A stretch of 64,000 nucleotides of DNA, taken from NCBI GenBank assembly GCA_036258055.1, contig DATAEK010000118.1, positions 1-64,000 of the forward strand, written 5' to 3'. Shown one piece after another: positions 31,621 to 40,867 of this stretch; positions within the stretch are counted from its first letter, which is position 1; the number at the start of each line of letters is the position of its first letter. Below the pieces are notes generated by a model, which searched no databases, was not told the DNA's origin, and was given only the letters and a program-made list of their open reading frames with translations. The position numbers were made by a program, and so were the translations under genes. This DNA comes from DATAEK01 sp036258055. Its GTDB lineage: Bacteria > Acidobacteriota > Vicinamibacteria > Vicinamibacterales > 2-12-FULL-66-21.

Positions 31621-34244
31621 GCGCCCTGCCGGTCCTTGCACGATGGCTGCTCGCGCTCGTCGATCCGGCTGTTCGCGAGTTCGTTGCTGGCGATCTCGAA
31701 GAAACCTTCCGAACCGACACCAGACCGCGCGCTCGGGTGCACGCGGTCATCGAAGCGCTCCACGCCGTCGCCACGAATCCGTGGCGGCCGCCGCTCCGTT
31801 CCCTGGACGACGCGCGAAAGGGAGACAGCATCATGCGCACCGTAATTCAGGATCTCATCTACGGCGCACGGATCCTGCTGCGACAGCCAGGCTATTCCCT
31901 CGTCATCATCCTGACCCTCGCCCTCGCGATCGGCGCGAACGCGGTCATCTTCAGTTTCACCAATGTGCTGCTCATCCGGCCGCTGCCAATGAAGCATCAG
32001 GAGAGTCTCGGCTGGATCTTCACGATCGATCCCCAGCGCGGCGGCGACCGCGGGAGCTCCTCGCTTCCCGATCTCCTCGATCTGCGCCAGTCGCTGCATT
32101 CGTTCGAGTCGATCGCTGCCGTGGCGGGGTCGACGCTGACGATGACCGGCCGCGGCGACGCCATGCGACTGAGCGCGAACAAAGCGACGTCGAACCTCTT
32201 CGAGGTCTGGGGGCTCTCCGCTGTTGCCGGCCGCGGGCTCGCGCCGGGAGACGATGCACCGGGCGCGGAGCACGTGGTCGTGCTCAGCCATCAGTTCTGG
32301 CAGCGGCAGTTCAGCGGCAGCCCGACGATCATCGGGCAGGCGCTGACGCTCAACGGCGAACCGTACACGGTCCGAGGTGTGCTGACGCCGGAGATCGAGA
32401 TTGGCAACCTGAGTCAGATCGATCTCTGGGTTCCGCTCACTCTCGATCCCGGTTTGCCGCGCGATCGGCGCGAGTACCGGCTCACCGGACGTTTGCGGCC
32501 CGGCACCACTATCGCCCAGGCGTCCGCGGAGGTCCACGAGGTCGCGAAGCGTCTGGAGCGCGATCATCCGCAGACGAACCGGGGCTGGGGCGGCCGTGTA
32601 GCTTCGACCCGCGAGTCGATCACGGGCAAGGACACGTGGGTGGTGCTCTCGCTGCTCATGCTCGTCGTCGGCTTCGTGTTGTTGATCGCGTGCGCGAACA
32701 TCGCGAATCTCGTGCTCGCGCGGGCAACTGCGCGGCGGCGAGAGATCGCGCTGCGGACGGCACTTGGCGCCTCGCGTCTGAGAGTCGTCAGGCAGCTGCT
32801 CACCGAGAGCGTGATTTCCGGTTTCGTCGGCGGCGCGCTCGGCCTCGGATTCGCCTACGCCGGACTGTGGATCGTGAAAGCGGCGGCCTATGAGCCATTC
32901 TTCGAGCTCGTCACGATCGATCGAAACGTGCTCCTCTTCACCGCCGCGCTCTCCCTTCTGACCCCGTTCGTGTTCAGCCTGCTGCCGGCGCTCCAGTCTG
33001 CGAACCGCGACGTCAACACCGCGCTGAAGGAAGGGGCGGCGCTGACCGGAGGCGACGTGCGCGGTCGCCGCAGCCGCTCGATTCTCGTGGCGTCGCAGCT
33101 CGCGCTCGCGATGGCGCTCCTCATCGTCTCGGGCCTGTTCATCCGGTCGATGATCGCCTACGCGCGCACGCCGCTCGGATTCGACCCGTCCAGCATCCTC
33201 ACCCTGCAGGTCGAGATTCCTGAGTGGAGGTACCGCACCGACGCGTCCGTCACGGAGTACTACGATCGCCTCCTGGCGCGGGTCGCGGCGATGCCAGGCG
33301 TGCAGTCCGCGGGAGCGATCGATCGGCTGCCGGTGCTGGGCGCTCAGCGCATACGCAATCTGGTCATCGACGGCTACGCGACCGGGCGTCCGGACGAGAA
33401 GCCATGGGCCGTGATGTCGACGGCCACTGAAGCGTTCTTTGCGACGGCGCGGGTGCCGATTCTGTCCGGTCGGGCCTTCACACCGCGGGACGACAGCGGC
33501 GCGCAGCCCGTGGCGATCGTCAGCCGCGCGATGGCCGATCGCTACCTGGGTGGCATGACGCGTGCTGCCGGTGCACGGATCGCGCTGGACGACCCATCCA
33601 GCAATCGCCGGTGGCTCGTCGTCGTCGGGGTGGCCGGCGACGTGAAGCGGCCGGACCTGACCGGAACGGACCCGGAAATCTACCTCCCGGCGCGTCAGAA
33701 TCCCGCGCGCGGGCTGGTCCTGATGGTGCGCGCGCCGCAGACGACGGCGCTCACGTCAGCCGTGCGCGGTGAAGTCCGCGCCGCGGACGCCGACGTCGCC
33801 GTCTATCAGATGCGCACGCTCGACGAAGCATTCAACGACGATCTGTCGAGCAGCCGAATCCTGATCGGCATGTTCATCGCATTCGCTGTGCTGGCGCTCA
33901 TCCTCGCTGCTGGAGGACTCTACGGGGTGATCGCCTACTCGGTGAGCCGCCGGGTACAGGAGATCGGGATCCGGATGGCGCTCGGTGCCATCGGCGCAGA
34001 CATCCGGCGATTGATTCTGCGCCAAACCCTGGTGCTCATGGTCATCGGCCTGACCATCGGTCTTGCCGGAGGCGCGCTCATCGCCCGCCTCTCCTCGAGC
34101 ATCCTGTTCGGGGTCTCGGCTGCGGATCCGGTCACCTACTCGACGGTGACCGCCGTGCTCGCCTTCGTCGCCCTGGCGGCGGCCTACGTACCGGTCCGGC
34201 GTGCCACGCGTATCGATCCCATTGTCGCCCTACGCGTTCAATGA
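31617..34244 (+). CDS. ADOP-type MacB/FtsX ABC transporter permease
   Basis: 875 residues. An N-terminal cytoplasmic prefix (LARWLLALVDPAVREFVAGD) typical of acidobacterial permeases, then two fused MacB-like repeats, each with a MacB_PCD periplasmic domain and FtsX helices: VLSLLMLVVGFVLLIACANI, VSGLFIRSMIAYARTPLGFD and the ending RRATRIDPIVALR. No ATPase gene is adjacent, so an ATPase elsewhere must drive it. Related proteins export macrolides, lipoproteins or peptides; substrate unknown. Translationally coupled to the PadR gene. Confidence 0.93.
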   Translation: MSALPVLARWLLALVDPAVREFVAGDLEETFRTDTRPRARVHAVIEALHAVATNPWRPPLRSLDDARKGDSIMRTVIQDLIYGARILLRQPGYSLVIILTLALAIGANAVIFSFTNVLLIRPLPMKHQESLGWIFTIDPQRGGDRGSSSLPDLLDLRQSLHSFESIAAVAGSTLTMTGRGDAMRLSANKATSNLFEVWGLSAVAGRGLAPGDDAPGAEHVVVLSHQFWQRQFSGSPTIIGQALTLNGEPYTVRGVLTPEIEIGNLSQIDLWVPLTLDPGLPRDRREYRLTGRLRPGTTIAQASAEVHEVAKRLERDHPQTNRGWGGRVASTRESITGKDTWVVLSLLMLVVGFVLLIACANIANLVLARATARRREIALRTALGASRLRVVRQLLTESVISGFVGGALGLGFAYAGLWIVKAAAYEPFFELVTIDRNVLLFTAALSLLTPFVFSLLPALQSANRDVNTALKEGAALTGGDVRGRRSRSILVASQLALAMALLIVSGLFIRSMIAYARTPLGFDPSSILTLQVEIPEWRYRTDASVTEYYDRLLARVAAMPGVQSAGAIDRLPVLGAQRIRNLVIDGYATGRPDEKPWAVMSTATEAFFATARVPILSGRAFTPRDDSGAQPVAIVSRAMADRYLGGMTRAAGARIALDDPSSNRRWLVVVGVAGDVKRPDLTGTDPEIYLPARQNPARGLVLMVRAPQTTALTSAVRGEVRAADADVAVYQMRTLDEAFNDDLSSSRILIGMFIAFAVLALILAAGGLYGVIAYSVSRRVQEIGIRMALGAIGADIRRLILRQTLVLMVIGLTIGLAGGALIARLSSSILFGVSAADPVTYSTVTAVLAFVALAAAYVPVRRATRIDPIVALRVQ

Positions 34245-34249
34245 TGATT

Positions 34250-34447
34250 GAGGACTGATGAGGGCGGATCGCTGATTGTGGAATGCGGAATGAAGATCTG
34301 ACCCGCGCCCGCTTACTCCCACCAATCCGCAATCGGGCAATCATCAATTGCCAATCTCCAATCCGCCATCGACAATTCAGCGATCGTCAATCTCCAATCC
34401 TCAATCAACAATCAGCGATCCGCAATCTTCAATCCTCAATCTTCAGT
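34250..34447. repeat. Short-word degenerate repeat tract (CAATC words), inverted halves
   Basis: Left part GCGGATCGCTGATTG (34264-34278) is the exact complement of CAATCAGCGATCCGC (34409-34423); the middle and right parts repeat CAATCTCCAATCC, CAATCATCAATTG and similar. Fills the gap between the permease and the propeller gene. Confidence 0.8.
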
Positions 34448-34452
34448 AGGGA

Positions 34453-34458
34453 TATACT
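34453..34458 (+). promoter_or_regulatory. -10-like box for leaderless propeller gene
   Basis: TATACT, 6 nt before ATG 34465; no Shine-Dalgarno. Confidence 0.6.
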
Positions 34459-34464
34459 CCACCC

Positions 34465-35880
34465 ATGATGACCACAGTCGTTCTCCTCATCGCGCTCCTC
34501 GTGACTCCGGCCGCGAGCCCCACCGAGGAGTGGAGCCGCTTCCGCGGCCCGAACGGCTCGGGCCTTTCCGATACCAAGGGGCTTCCGACCGACTTCGGTC
34601 CGGCGACCAACGTCATCTGGAAGGCGGACCTGCCTGAGGGCTACTCCTCGCCAATCATCAGCGGCGATCGGATCTTTCTGACCGGCATACAGAACGATCG
34701 GCTCGTCACAATCTGCCTCGATCGCAAGACCGGAAAAATCATCTGGCAGCACGATGCGCCGAGGGATCGAACAGAGAAGCTCGACAAGCGCAATCATCCG
34801 GCGGCGCCGAGCGCGGTCACCGACGGGACGACGGTCGTGTTCTTCTTCGCCGACTACGGCCTCCTGGCCTACGACATGGATGGGAAGGAACTGTGGCGCA
34901 AGCCGCTCGGTCCCTTCAACAACGTCTACGGCATGGGCGCCTCACCCGTCATCATCGACGACGAGGTCGTGCTCAACTGCGACCAGAGCAAGGGATCCTT
35001 CATTGCCGCCTTCGACAAGAAGACCGGCCAGGAACGGTGGCGCACTTCGCGTCCCGAGGCGAAGAGCGGCCACTCGACGCCGATCGTCTATCGCCCAGCG
35101 TCGGGCGGCACCCAGATCCTCGTCGCGGGATCGTTCCTGCTCACGGCGTACGACGCCAAAAACGGCGCCAAGGTGTGGTGGGTTCGCGGCTTGTCGTTCG
35201 AGATCAAGTCCGTGCCGGTGATTCAGGGAGACACGCTGTACATCAACGGCTTCGGCTCCCCTGACAACGATCCCGGTCGTCACGTGGAAGTGCCGCCGGC
35301 GAGCGAGGTGTTCCCGAAGGCGGATGCGAACGGCGATGGCAAGCTGTCGGAATCGGAATTCCCCACGCAGCACGTGAAAGCGATCCTGCAGTTCATCGAT
35401 CTCGACGGCGACAAGTCGCTCGACCGCGAGGAGTGGGACTACTACAAGGCGACGGCAGACTCCGAGAACGGGATGCTCGCGATTCGACTCGGGGGCAAGG
35501 GGGACACGACGGATTCCGCGGTCCGCTGGAAGTATCAGCGTTCCGTACCGCAGCTTCCCTCGCCGCTCATCTATCAGAACGTGCTCTACATGGTGAACGA
35601 CGGCGGCATCGTCACCACACTCAAGCCGGATACCGGGGAAGTCATCCAGCAGGGCCGCCTCAAGGGGGCGCTCGATCACTACTACGCGTCACCGGTCGCC
35701 GCGGACGGCAAGATCTTCATGGCGAGCGAGAAGGGCAAGGTCGTCGTCCTCAAGCCGGACGGCAATCTCGAACCGGTCAAGGTCAACGATCTGGAGGACG
35801 ACATCTACGCGACGCCCGCGCTCGTCGACGGCCGCATCTACCTGCGGACGCGGCACACGCTGTACTGCTTCGGGTCGTGA
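34465..35880 (+). CDS. Secreted PQQ-like beta-propeller with inserted EF-hand pair
   Basis: 471 residues. Signal peptide (VVLLIALLVTPAASP), WSRFRGPNGSG opening, and repeated PQQ-type blades (LDRKTGKIIWQH, FDKKTGQERWRT, AYDAKNGAKVWW, LKPDTGEVIQQG). Between blades, at about residues 285-325, is an EF-hand pair: KADANGDGKLSESEF and DLDGDKSLDREEW, both with canonical Asp/Asn/Asp calcium loops. The blades resemble BamB or quinoprotein dehydrogenases, but no PQQ-binding residues are evident. Probably periplasmic and calcium-stabilised. Confidence 0.9.
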   Translation: MMTTVVLLIALLVTPAASPTEEWSRFRGPNGSGLSDTKGLPTDFGPATNVIWKADLPEGYSSPIISGDRIFLTGIQNDRLVTICLDRKTGKIIWQHDAPRDRTEKLDKRNHPAAPSAVTDGTTVVFFFADYGLLAYDMDGKELWRKPLGPFNNVYGMGASPVIIDDEVVLNCDQSKGSFIAAFDKKTGQERWRTSRPEAKSGHSTPIVYRPASGGTQILVAGSFLLTAYDAKNGAKVWWVRGLSFEIKSVPVIQGDTLYINGFGSPDNDPGRHVEVPPASEVFPKADANGDGKLSESEFPTQHVKAILQFIDLDGDKSLDREEWDYYKATADSENGMLAIRLGGKGDTTDSAVRWKYQRSVPQLPSPLIYQNVLYMVNDGGIVTTLKPDTGEVIQQGRLKGALDHYYASPVAADGKIFMASEKGKVVVLKPDGNLEPVKVNDLEDDIYATPALVDGRIYLRTRHTLYCFGS

Positions 35881-35890
35881 TGAAGTCAGG

Positions 35891-35975
35891 ATCGCTGTCG
35901 GCTGTCCGCTGTCCGCTGTCCGCCGTGCGCTGGTTGCTGAATTCCGATTGCGGACCGCGGACCGCGGCCGGCGAT
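35891..35975. repeat. Short-word degenerate repeat tract (GCTGTCC / GCGGACC words)
   Basis: GGCTGTCCGCTGTCCGCTG on the left and complementary GCGGACCGCGGACCGCGG on the right, an inverted arrangement; begins about 10 nt after the propeller gene stop. The words match those at 2592-2725. Confidence 0.8.
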
Positions 35976-35998
35976 CCTGATCCATTCGAGCGTTGCCA

Positions 35999-36496
35999 AT
36001 GATCGAAACCGCATACATCGACGACGTCCGTGACCAGTTCAGGAAACTCAAGAAGCTCGCGGAAGGGGCGCTCGCGCAGGTGAGCGACGATCAGCTTCAC
36101 GCGACGATCGACGACGAGTCCAACAGCATCGCGATCATCATGAAGCACGAGGCCGGCAACCTGCGGTCGCGCTTCACCGATTTCCTCACGACCGATGGCG
36201 AGAAGCCCGATCGCAATCGCGACGGCGAGTTCGAGATCGACGTGCCACCCGATCGCGCATCGGTCATGGCCGACTGGGAACGCGGCTGGGCGGTCCTCTT
36301 CGCCGCGCTCGATGCGTTGAAGAACGACGACTTGCTGCGCGACGTGTACATCAGGGGAGAGCGCCATTCCGTGATCCAGGCGCTCGATCGTCAGATGACC
36401 CACCACGCCTACCACGTCGGTCAGATCGTCTTCCTCGCGAAGCACCTCAACTCGTCCACCTGGAAGACGCTCACCATTCCCCGGCGCCGTCGCTGA
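35999..36496 (+). CDS. DUF1572 (DinB-fold) protein
   Basis: 165 residues from ATG 35999. Four-helix bundle with His pairs in IAIIMKHEAGNLRSRFTDF (about 46-64) and MTHHAYHVGQIVFLAKHL (about 130-147), the DUF1572 pattern of a putative metal site. Role unknown, though the superfamily includes bacillithiol and mycothiol transferases. It is convergent with the M48 protease gene (10-nt gap). Confidence 0.88.
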   Translation: MIETAYIDDVRDQFRKLKKLAEGALAQVSDDQLHATIDDESNSIAIIMKHEAGNLRSRFTDFLTTDGEKPDRNRDGEFEIDVPPDRASVMADWERGWAVLFAALDALKNDDLLRDVYIRGERHSVIQALDRQMTHHAYHVGQIVFLAKHLNSSTWKTLTIPRRRR

Positions 36497-36506
36497 TCCG
36501 CTGGTT

Positions 36507-37769
36507 TCAGCGCGGCTGTTCGGCCTTCCACCGCATCGCGGTGAAGATGCGCGTGTGCCCACTGGGGTGATCGAAAAAGATGATCTCCTCGAGTGGACCG
36601 GGAGCCAGCTTCCGATAGTCGCTCAGCAGCAGCGTCGCCTCGGCGAAGCCGTCCGGCTGGCGGGCGGCGTTCAACCCGAAAACATCGGCCTCGTACTCGC
36701 TCGTCCGCACGATCGTGTTGAGGACCGGCGTGAGAACCGAGAGATAGAGCGTCATGATCAGCGCCGCCAGCGGCAACCCTGCCGGGTCCTCGATCCCGCC
36801 AATGTGCCAGCGATCCCGGTAACGGACAGCGAGACGCGGATACGCCCACCCGATGAGTCCGAAGCCGATGGCGATCAGGACTGAGAACGACACCAGCATC
36901 TTGTAGCCGTGATTCAGGACGTAGTGGCCCATCTCGTGGCCCATCACGGCCTGGATGGCAGCCGGTGAGGCGCGCTTCAGCAGGTTGTCGTTCAGCGTGA
37001 TGCGCTCGGTGCCGAACATGCCGCTGACGTTGGCGCTGATGCGTGTGGTCTGCCGCGAGGCGTCCACCTCCCAGACTTCGCTCGCCGCGATGCCGTTGGC
37101 GCGTGCCATTCTCAGGATCGGCCCGCGGATCGATTCGTCGCGGAGCGGCTGATAGGTGTTGAACATCGGCGCCAGGTAGACGGGCGCGATCGTGAAGAAG
37201 AACGCGAGGAACGCGATCGTGACCGCCGCTCCCCAGATCCACCAGCTCCGGCCGGTGCGCCGCAGCACCGCGTAGAGAACGGCCATCAGGATCGCGCCGA
37301 GCACGGCGCTGATCGCCAGCCCCTTCAGATCGTCGAAGAGCCAGGCCGCGAACGTCTGGGTCGAGAGACCGTATTGATGCTCTCGGAAGAAGCCGGTGTA
37401 CGCCGACAAGGGGAAGCTCAGGACGTAGGTGATCGCCAGGAACGCGATCCAATACAGCACGGGCACCAGGAACCTGCGTCGCACGATCCGCGCGGCCCAG
37501 TCGCGCAGTCGGGCGGACCACCCTGCGTGCATGAGCAGGATAAAGACGCCGGCCGACCAGAGCGTGTCCCAGAGATCGAGCCAGTAGCCTCCTTCGAAAT
37601 ACGCGTCCGAACGGGCTTTCTTGTCCGGCGGCAGCGTCGCGAGGTAAGCCTGGGTCGCGGCTTCCGGCCCGATGACCGCGGGATCCGGCGGCCAGGGCAG
37701 GGACCCCTGTGCCACGAGTCCGACGCGCACGAGGCCAAGGAGCAGGAGCACGACGGCGAGGCGGCGCAT
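36507..37769 (-). CDS. M48-family membrane metalloprotease (Ste24/CAAX protease-like)
   Basis: 420 residues from ATG 37769. An N-terminal signal/anchor and Peptidase_M48_N region with several helices, then the zinc site VMGHEMGHYVLNH (HExxH), and RTSEYEADVFGLNAARQ supplying the third Glu ligand. Ste24-like proteases cleave in or near the membrane; in bacteria HtpX-like members do membrane quality control. Divergent from the PadR gene at 37830, with a palindromic operator in the 60-nt gap, so PadR may affect this gene as well. Confidence 0.93.
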   Translation of the reverse strand: MRRLAVVLLLLGLVRVGLVAQGSLPWPPDPAVIGPEAATQAYLATLPPDKKARSDAYFEGGYWLDLWDTLWSAGVFILLMHAGWSARLRDWAARIVRRRFLVPVLYWIAFLAITYVLSFPLSAYTGFFREHQYGLSTQTFAAWLFDDLKGLAISAVLGAILMAVLYAVLRRTGRSWWIWGAAVTIAFLAFFFTIAPVYLAPMFNTYQPLRDESIRGPILRMARANGIAASEVWEVDASRQTTRISANVSGMFGTERITLNDNLLKRASPAAIQAVMGHEMGHYVLNHGYKMLVSFSVLIAIGFGLIGWAYPRLAVRYRDRWHIGGIEDPAGLPLAALIMTLYLSVLTPVLNTIVRTSEYEADVFGLNAARQPDGFAEATLLLSDYRKLAPGPLEEIIFFDHPSGHTRIFTAMRWKAEQPR

Positions 37770-37809
37770 GGCGCTGAGCGTAAAAGAAAGTAAACTTCGC
37801 CACCACACA

Positions 37810-37824
37810 TATCGTCTAACGATA
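37810..37824. promoter_or_regulatory. Palindromic operator between the M48 protease and PadR genes
   Basis: TATCGT, CTA, ACGATA: perfect 6-bp arms, 5 nt before the PadR ATG. Shares ATCGTCTAAC with the operator at 31261-31285. Confidence 0.65.
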
Positions 37825-37829
37825 CGTTT

Positions 37830-38189
37830 ATGCCTCGAGCCGCCGATTCTGCCCGAAAAGGGCTGTCTCTGCCCGTCCTGCACATCATGCTCGTCCTGGC
37901 CGAGGGGGCGCGTCACGGCTATGCCATCAAGCAGCAAGTCGAAGAGCGGACCGACGGGGCCGTGCGGCTGGGACCCGGCACGCTGTACGAAGCGATCCAG
38001 CGTCTGGAAGAGGGGGGCCTCATCGAAGGCGCCCTTGCCTCCGACCCGGCGAACGGTCAGGAAGCCCAGCGGCGCTATTACCGCCTGACGGATCGCGGGT
38101 GGGGCACCCTCAGGGCGGAGCTTCGCCAGCTCAGTCTGCTCGTCGATCGCGCGCGCGCGCACCCTCGGCTGAAGAAGGGACTCGCGTGA
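37830..38189 (+). CDS. PadR-family transcriptional regulator
   Basis: 119 residues. Winged-helix PadR domain: LPVLHIMLVLAEGARHGYAI, LGPGTLYEAIQRLEEGGLIE, RRYYRLTDRGWGTLRAELRQ. Coupled to the permease gene by a GTGA overlap. Second of three PadR-permease modules in the window; presumably autoregulates through 37810-37824. Confidence 0.93.
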   Translation: MPRAADSARKGLSLPVLHIMLVLAEGARHGYAIKQQVEERTDGAVRLGPGTLYEAIQRLEEGGLIEGALASDPANGQEAQRRYYRLTDRGWGTLRAELRQLSLLVDRARAHPRLKKGLA

Positions 38190-40867
38190 TCTGGTTGTAC
38201 CGGCTGCTGCTTCGGCTCTATCCGCGAGACTTCCGTCGCGCCTACGCCGAAGAGATGCTCGACGCTTTCGCGTGCGACCTCACGCGATCCCGTCGTCATG
38301 GCATTCGCGCCGTCGTCGCGTTCCTGTTTTTCATCGGACGTGACCTCGCCGGCAGCGCGATGCGTCAGCGTTACCGGCAGCTGTCGCGTGCGGCCGCGCC
38401 GTCACGCGGCGCGCCGCGATTGCCGCCGCGGGAGAGGAGAGGGGAGATGGAGACGCTCTTTCAGGACGTCCGCTACGCCGCCCGCCAGTTCGTGCGTCAG
38501 CCACTGTTTGCGCTCGTCGCGGTCGTCTCGCTCGGGCTCGCGATTGGCGGCAACAGCCTGATCTACGGGATGATCGACGGCTTCGTGCTCCACCCTTTCC
38601 CGTATCCGGATCCCGATCGCCTGGTCTCGGTTGGGGTGACGTTCCCGAAGCTGTCGTCGGAGACGAGTTACGTCGAGGTGCTTTCGCCAGCTGAGTACGC
38701 GGACATCAAGTCGAATCGATCGTTCGCGCTGACCGCGGCGTTCGATCTCGGCAACCGCAATATCTCCGGCGGTGACGTCCCGGAGAGGGTGTTCACCGCG
38801 CTTGTACTCGACGATCCGTTTCCCGTGGTCGGCATGAAGCCGGTGCTCGGGCGAGGTTTCACACCCGAGGAGCTCGGGCAGAACGGGCCGGCGGTCGCGA
38901 TCATCAGCCATCGCTTGTGGCAGAGCCAATTCGGCGGCGATCCGGCCATCCTCAACCGCCCGATTCGCATCGGCGGTGTCGGCAGCACCATCGTCGGGGT
39001 CATGCCGCCAGGACTGCTGCTCATCGGTACCGATCTCTGGATTCCGTGGGGCGGCGATCCCGCGGGGGTTCCGCGCAACGTCAGGCAGTTCACGGTGCTC
39101 GCGCGGCTGGCCCCCGGAGCGACCGCAGTCCAGGCGAACGCGGAGCTCGCGACGATAGCCGGCCGCGTCGAGCTGGCGGAAGGCGGAACGTTCAAGGAGT
39201 ATCAGGGCTGGCGGCTCACCGCGACGCCGTGGGCTTCGGCGCTCATGCAGGACGTTCGCCCGGGGGCGCTGATTCTGCTCGGCGCCGTGGGCTTCGTGCT
39301 GCTGATTGCGTGCGCGAACCTCACCAATCTCGTCCTCGCGCGGTCGACCACGCGGCAGCGCGAGCTCGCGGTTCGTCTTGCGCTGGGCGCCGCGCGCTGG
39401 CGTCTCGCGCGTCACCTTCTGACCGAGAGCCTGCTGCTGGCGCTGGCCGGGGGCCTCCTCGGGCTCGGAGTGGCCTATCTCGGATTGAGGTTCGCGGATG
39501 TCGTGATTCCGGCGCAGTTCCGTATGCTCGGCCTGCACGCCGGCCTCAGCCTGCGCGTGCTCGTCTGGAGCCTGGTCCTCGCGTCGGCCTCCGGTCTGCT
39601 CGTCGGCCTTCTCCCGGCGCTCCTCGCCACGCGCACCGATCCGCACGACTCCCTAAAGGGAGACGTTCGCGCCGGCGGCGCGCGGGCCGGCCGCCGGTTG
39701 CGTCAGGCGCTCGTCGTCGCGGAGATCGCGCTTTCAGTCGTGCTGCTGCTCGGCGCCGGCTTGCTGGTGCGGAGCTTCGCCAATATCCGCCGGCTCGACA
39801 CGGGATTCGACCCGCGCGGCGTCCTCACGATGCGGCTCACACTTCCGCGCGAGCGCTACGATGGAAAGGCCGTCAACGCGTTCTTCAATCAGCTCGTCGA
39901 GCGCGTCTCGGCGGTGCCCGGTGTGCGGGCCGTGTCGGCGTCATCGCAGTTTCCACCGATCGGCGCTTTCGGCACCCAATTCGCGCTCGAGCAGGGAGGT
40001 GCGGCAGGCACAACTTTGCCGACCGCGCTGATCACCGTCGCTACCCCGCGCCATTTCGAAACGCTCCGCGTTCCCTTGCACGCGGGAAGAGCCTTCATGT
40101 CTTCCGATCGGCTCGACACGCCGCCGGTCGCCATTGTCAACGAGGCATTCGCAGCTCGCTATCTGTCCGGCACCGAGCCCATCGGGCGACGGCTGACGAT
40201 CGGCAGTAGCGATCGTCCACGACCCTGGACCACCATCGTCGGGGTCGTAGCGGATTTCCGGAACAACGGCGCGAGCCAGCCGACGCGTCCGGAGATTTTC
40301 GTGCCCGTCGAGCAGCAGTCCGCCTGGAACCAGTTGTTCCTGCTCGTCCGCACCGACGTGTCGCCGGCAGCCGTCCTGCCGGACATCCGGCAGACCCTCG
40401 CGGCGCTCGATCGCGAGCAGCCGATCTACGCGATTCAGACTCTGGAAGAAGCGATGGCGACGTCGTCGTTCCAGCAGCGCATTTCAGCCGTTCTGCTGAC
40501 GATCTTCGCGGCCCTTGCGCTCCTGCTCGCCGCGATCGGGATCTACGGTGTGATGTCGTACTCCGTCAGCGCCCGTACGCAGGAGATGGGCGTGCGGCTC
40601 GCGATCGGGGCGCAGCGACGAACCGTCATCTGGCTCGTCATCAAGCAGGTGCTGACGATGAGCGTTGTGGGCCTCGCGATTGGAATTGCGCTGCTGCTCG
40701 TCGCCGGACGCAGCCTGGAACGACTGCTATTCGGGGTGACGACGCTCGATCCCGTCACGATCGCCATCGTCTCCGCGGTGCTCGGCCTCGTCGCCATCGT
40801 CGCCGCTTGGGCTCCGGCCGCCCGCGCCGCACGCGTGGATCCGATCGTGGCTCTGCGCTACGAGTAG
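38186..40867 (+). CDS. ADOP-type MacB/FtsX ABC transporter permease
   Basis: 893 residues from GTG 38186. The N-terminal prefix (IWLYRLLLRLYPRDFRRAYA) is the variant paired with this PadR subclass and differs from that of the 31617 permease. Two MacB_PCD/FtsX halves follow: FVLLIACANLTNLVLARSTT, LLGAGLLVRSFANIRRLDTG and ARAARVDPIVALRYE. About eight membrane helices. The ATPase partner is not encoded nearby. The 3' end overlaps the esterase pseudogene on the other strand. Confidence 0.93.
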   Translation: MIWLYRLLLRLYPRDFRRAYAEEMLDAFACDLTRSRRHGIRAVVAFLFFIGRDLAGSAMRQRYRQLSRAAAPSRGAPRLPPRERRGEMETLFQDVRYAARQFVRQPLFALVAVVSLGLAIGGNSLIYGMIDGFVLHPFPYPDPDRLVSVGVTFPKLSSETSYVEVLSPAEYADIKSNRSFALTAAFDLGNRNISGGDVPERVFTALVLDDPFPVVGMKPVLGRGFTPEELGQNGPAVAIISHRLWQSQFGGDPAILNRPIRIGGVGSTIVGVMPPGLLLIGTDLWIPWGGDPAGVPRNVRQFTVLARLAPGATAVQANAELATIAGRVELAEGGTFKEYQGWRLTATPWASALMQDVRPGALILLGAVGFVLLIACANLTNLVLARSTTRQRELAVRLALGAARWRLARHLLTESLLLALAGGLLGLGVAYLGLRFADVVIPAQFRMLGLHAGLSLRVLVWSLVLASASGLLVGLLPALLATRTDPHDSLKGDVRAGGARAGRRLRQALVVAEIALSVVLLLGAGLLVRSFANIRRLDTGFDPRGVLTMRLTLPRERYDGKAVNAFFNQLVERVSAVPGVRAVSASSQFPPIGAFGTQFALEQGGAAGTTLPTALITVATPRHFETLRVPLHAGRAFMSSDRLDTPPVAIVNEAFAARYLSGTEPIGRRLTIGSSDRPRPWTTIVGVVADFRNNGASQPTRPEIFVPVEQQSAWNQLFLLVRTDVSPAAVLPDIRQTLAALDREQPIYAIQTLEEAMATSSFQQRISAVLLTIFAALALLLAAIGIYGVMSYSVSARTQEMGVRLAIGAQRRTVIWLVIKQVLTMSVVGLAIGIALLLVAGRSLERLLFGVTTLDPVTIAIVSAVLGLVAIVAAWAPAARAARVDPIVALRYE

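Noticed and set aside
36491..36512. Hairpin between the convergent DUF1572 and M48 genes (CGCTGA/TCAGCG)
   Set aside because: Half of the pairing is the trivial complement of two facing TGA stops, and there is no T-run.
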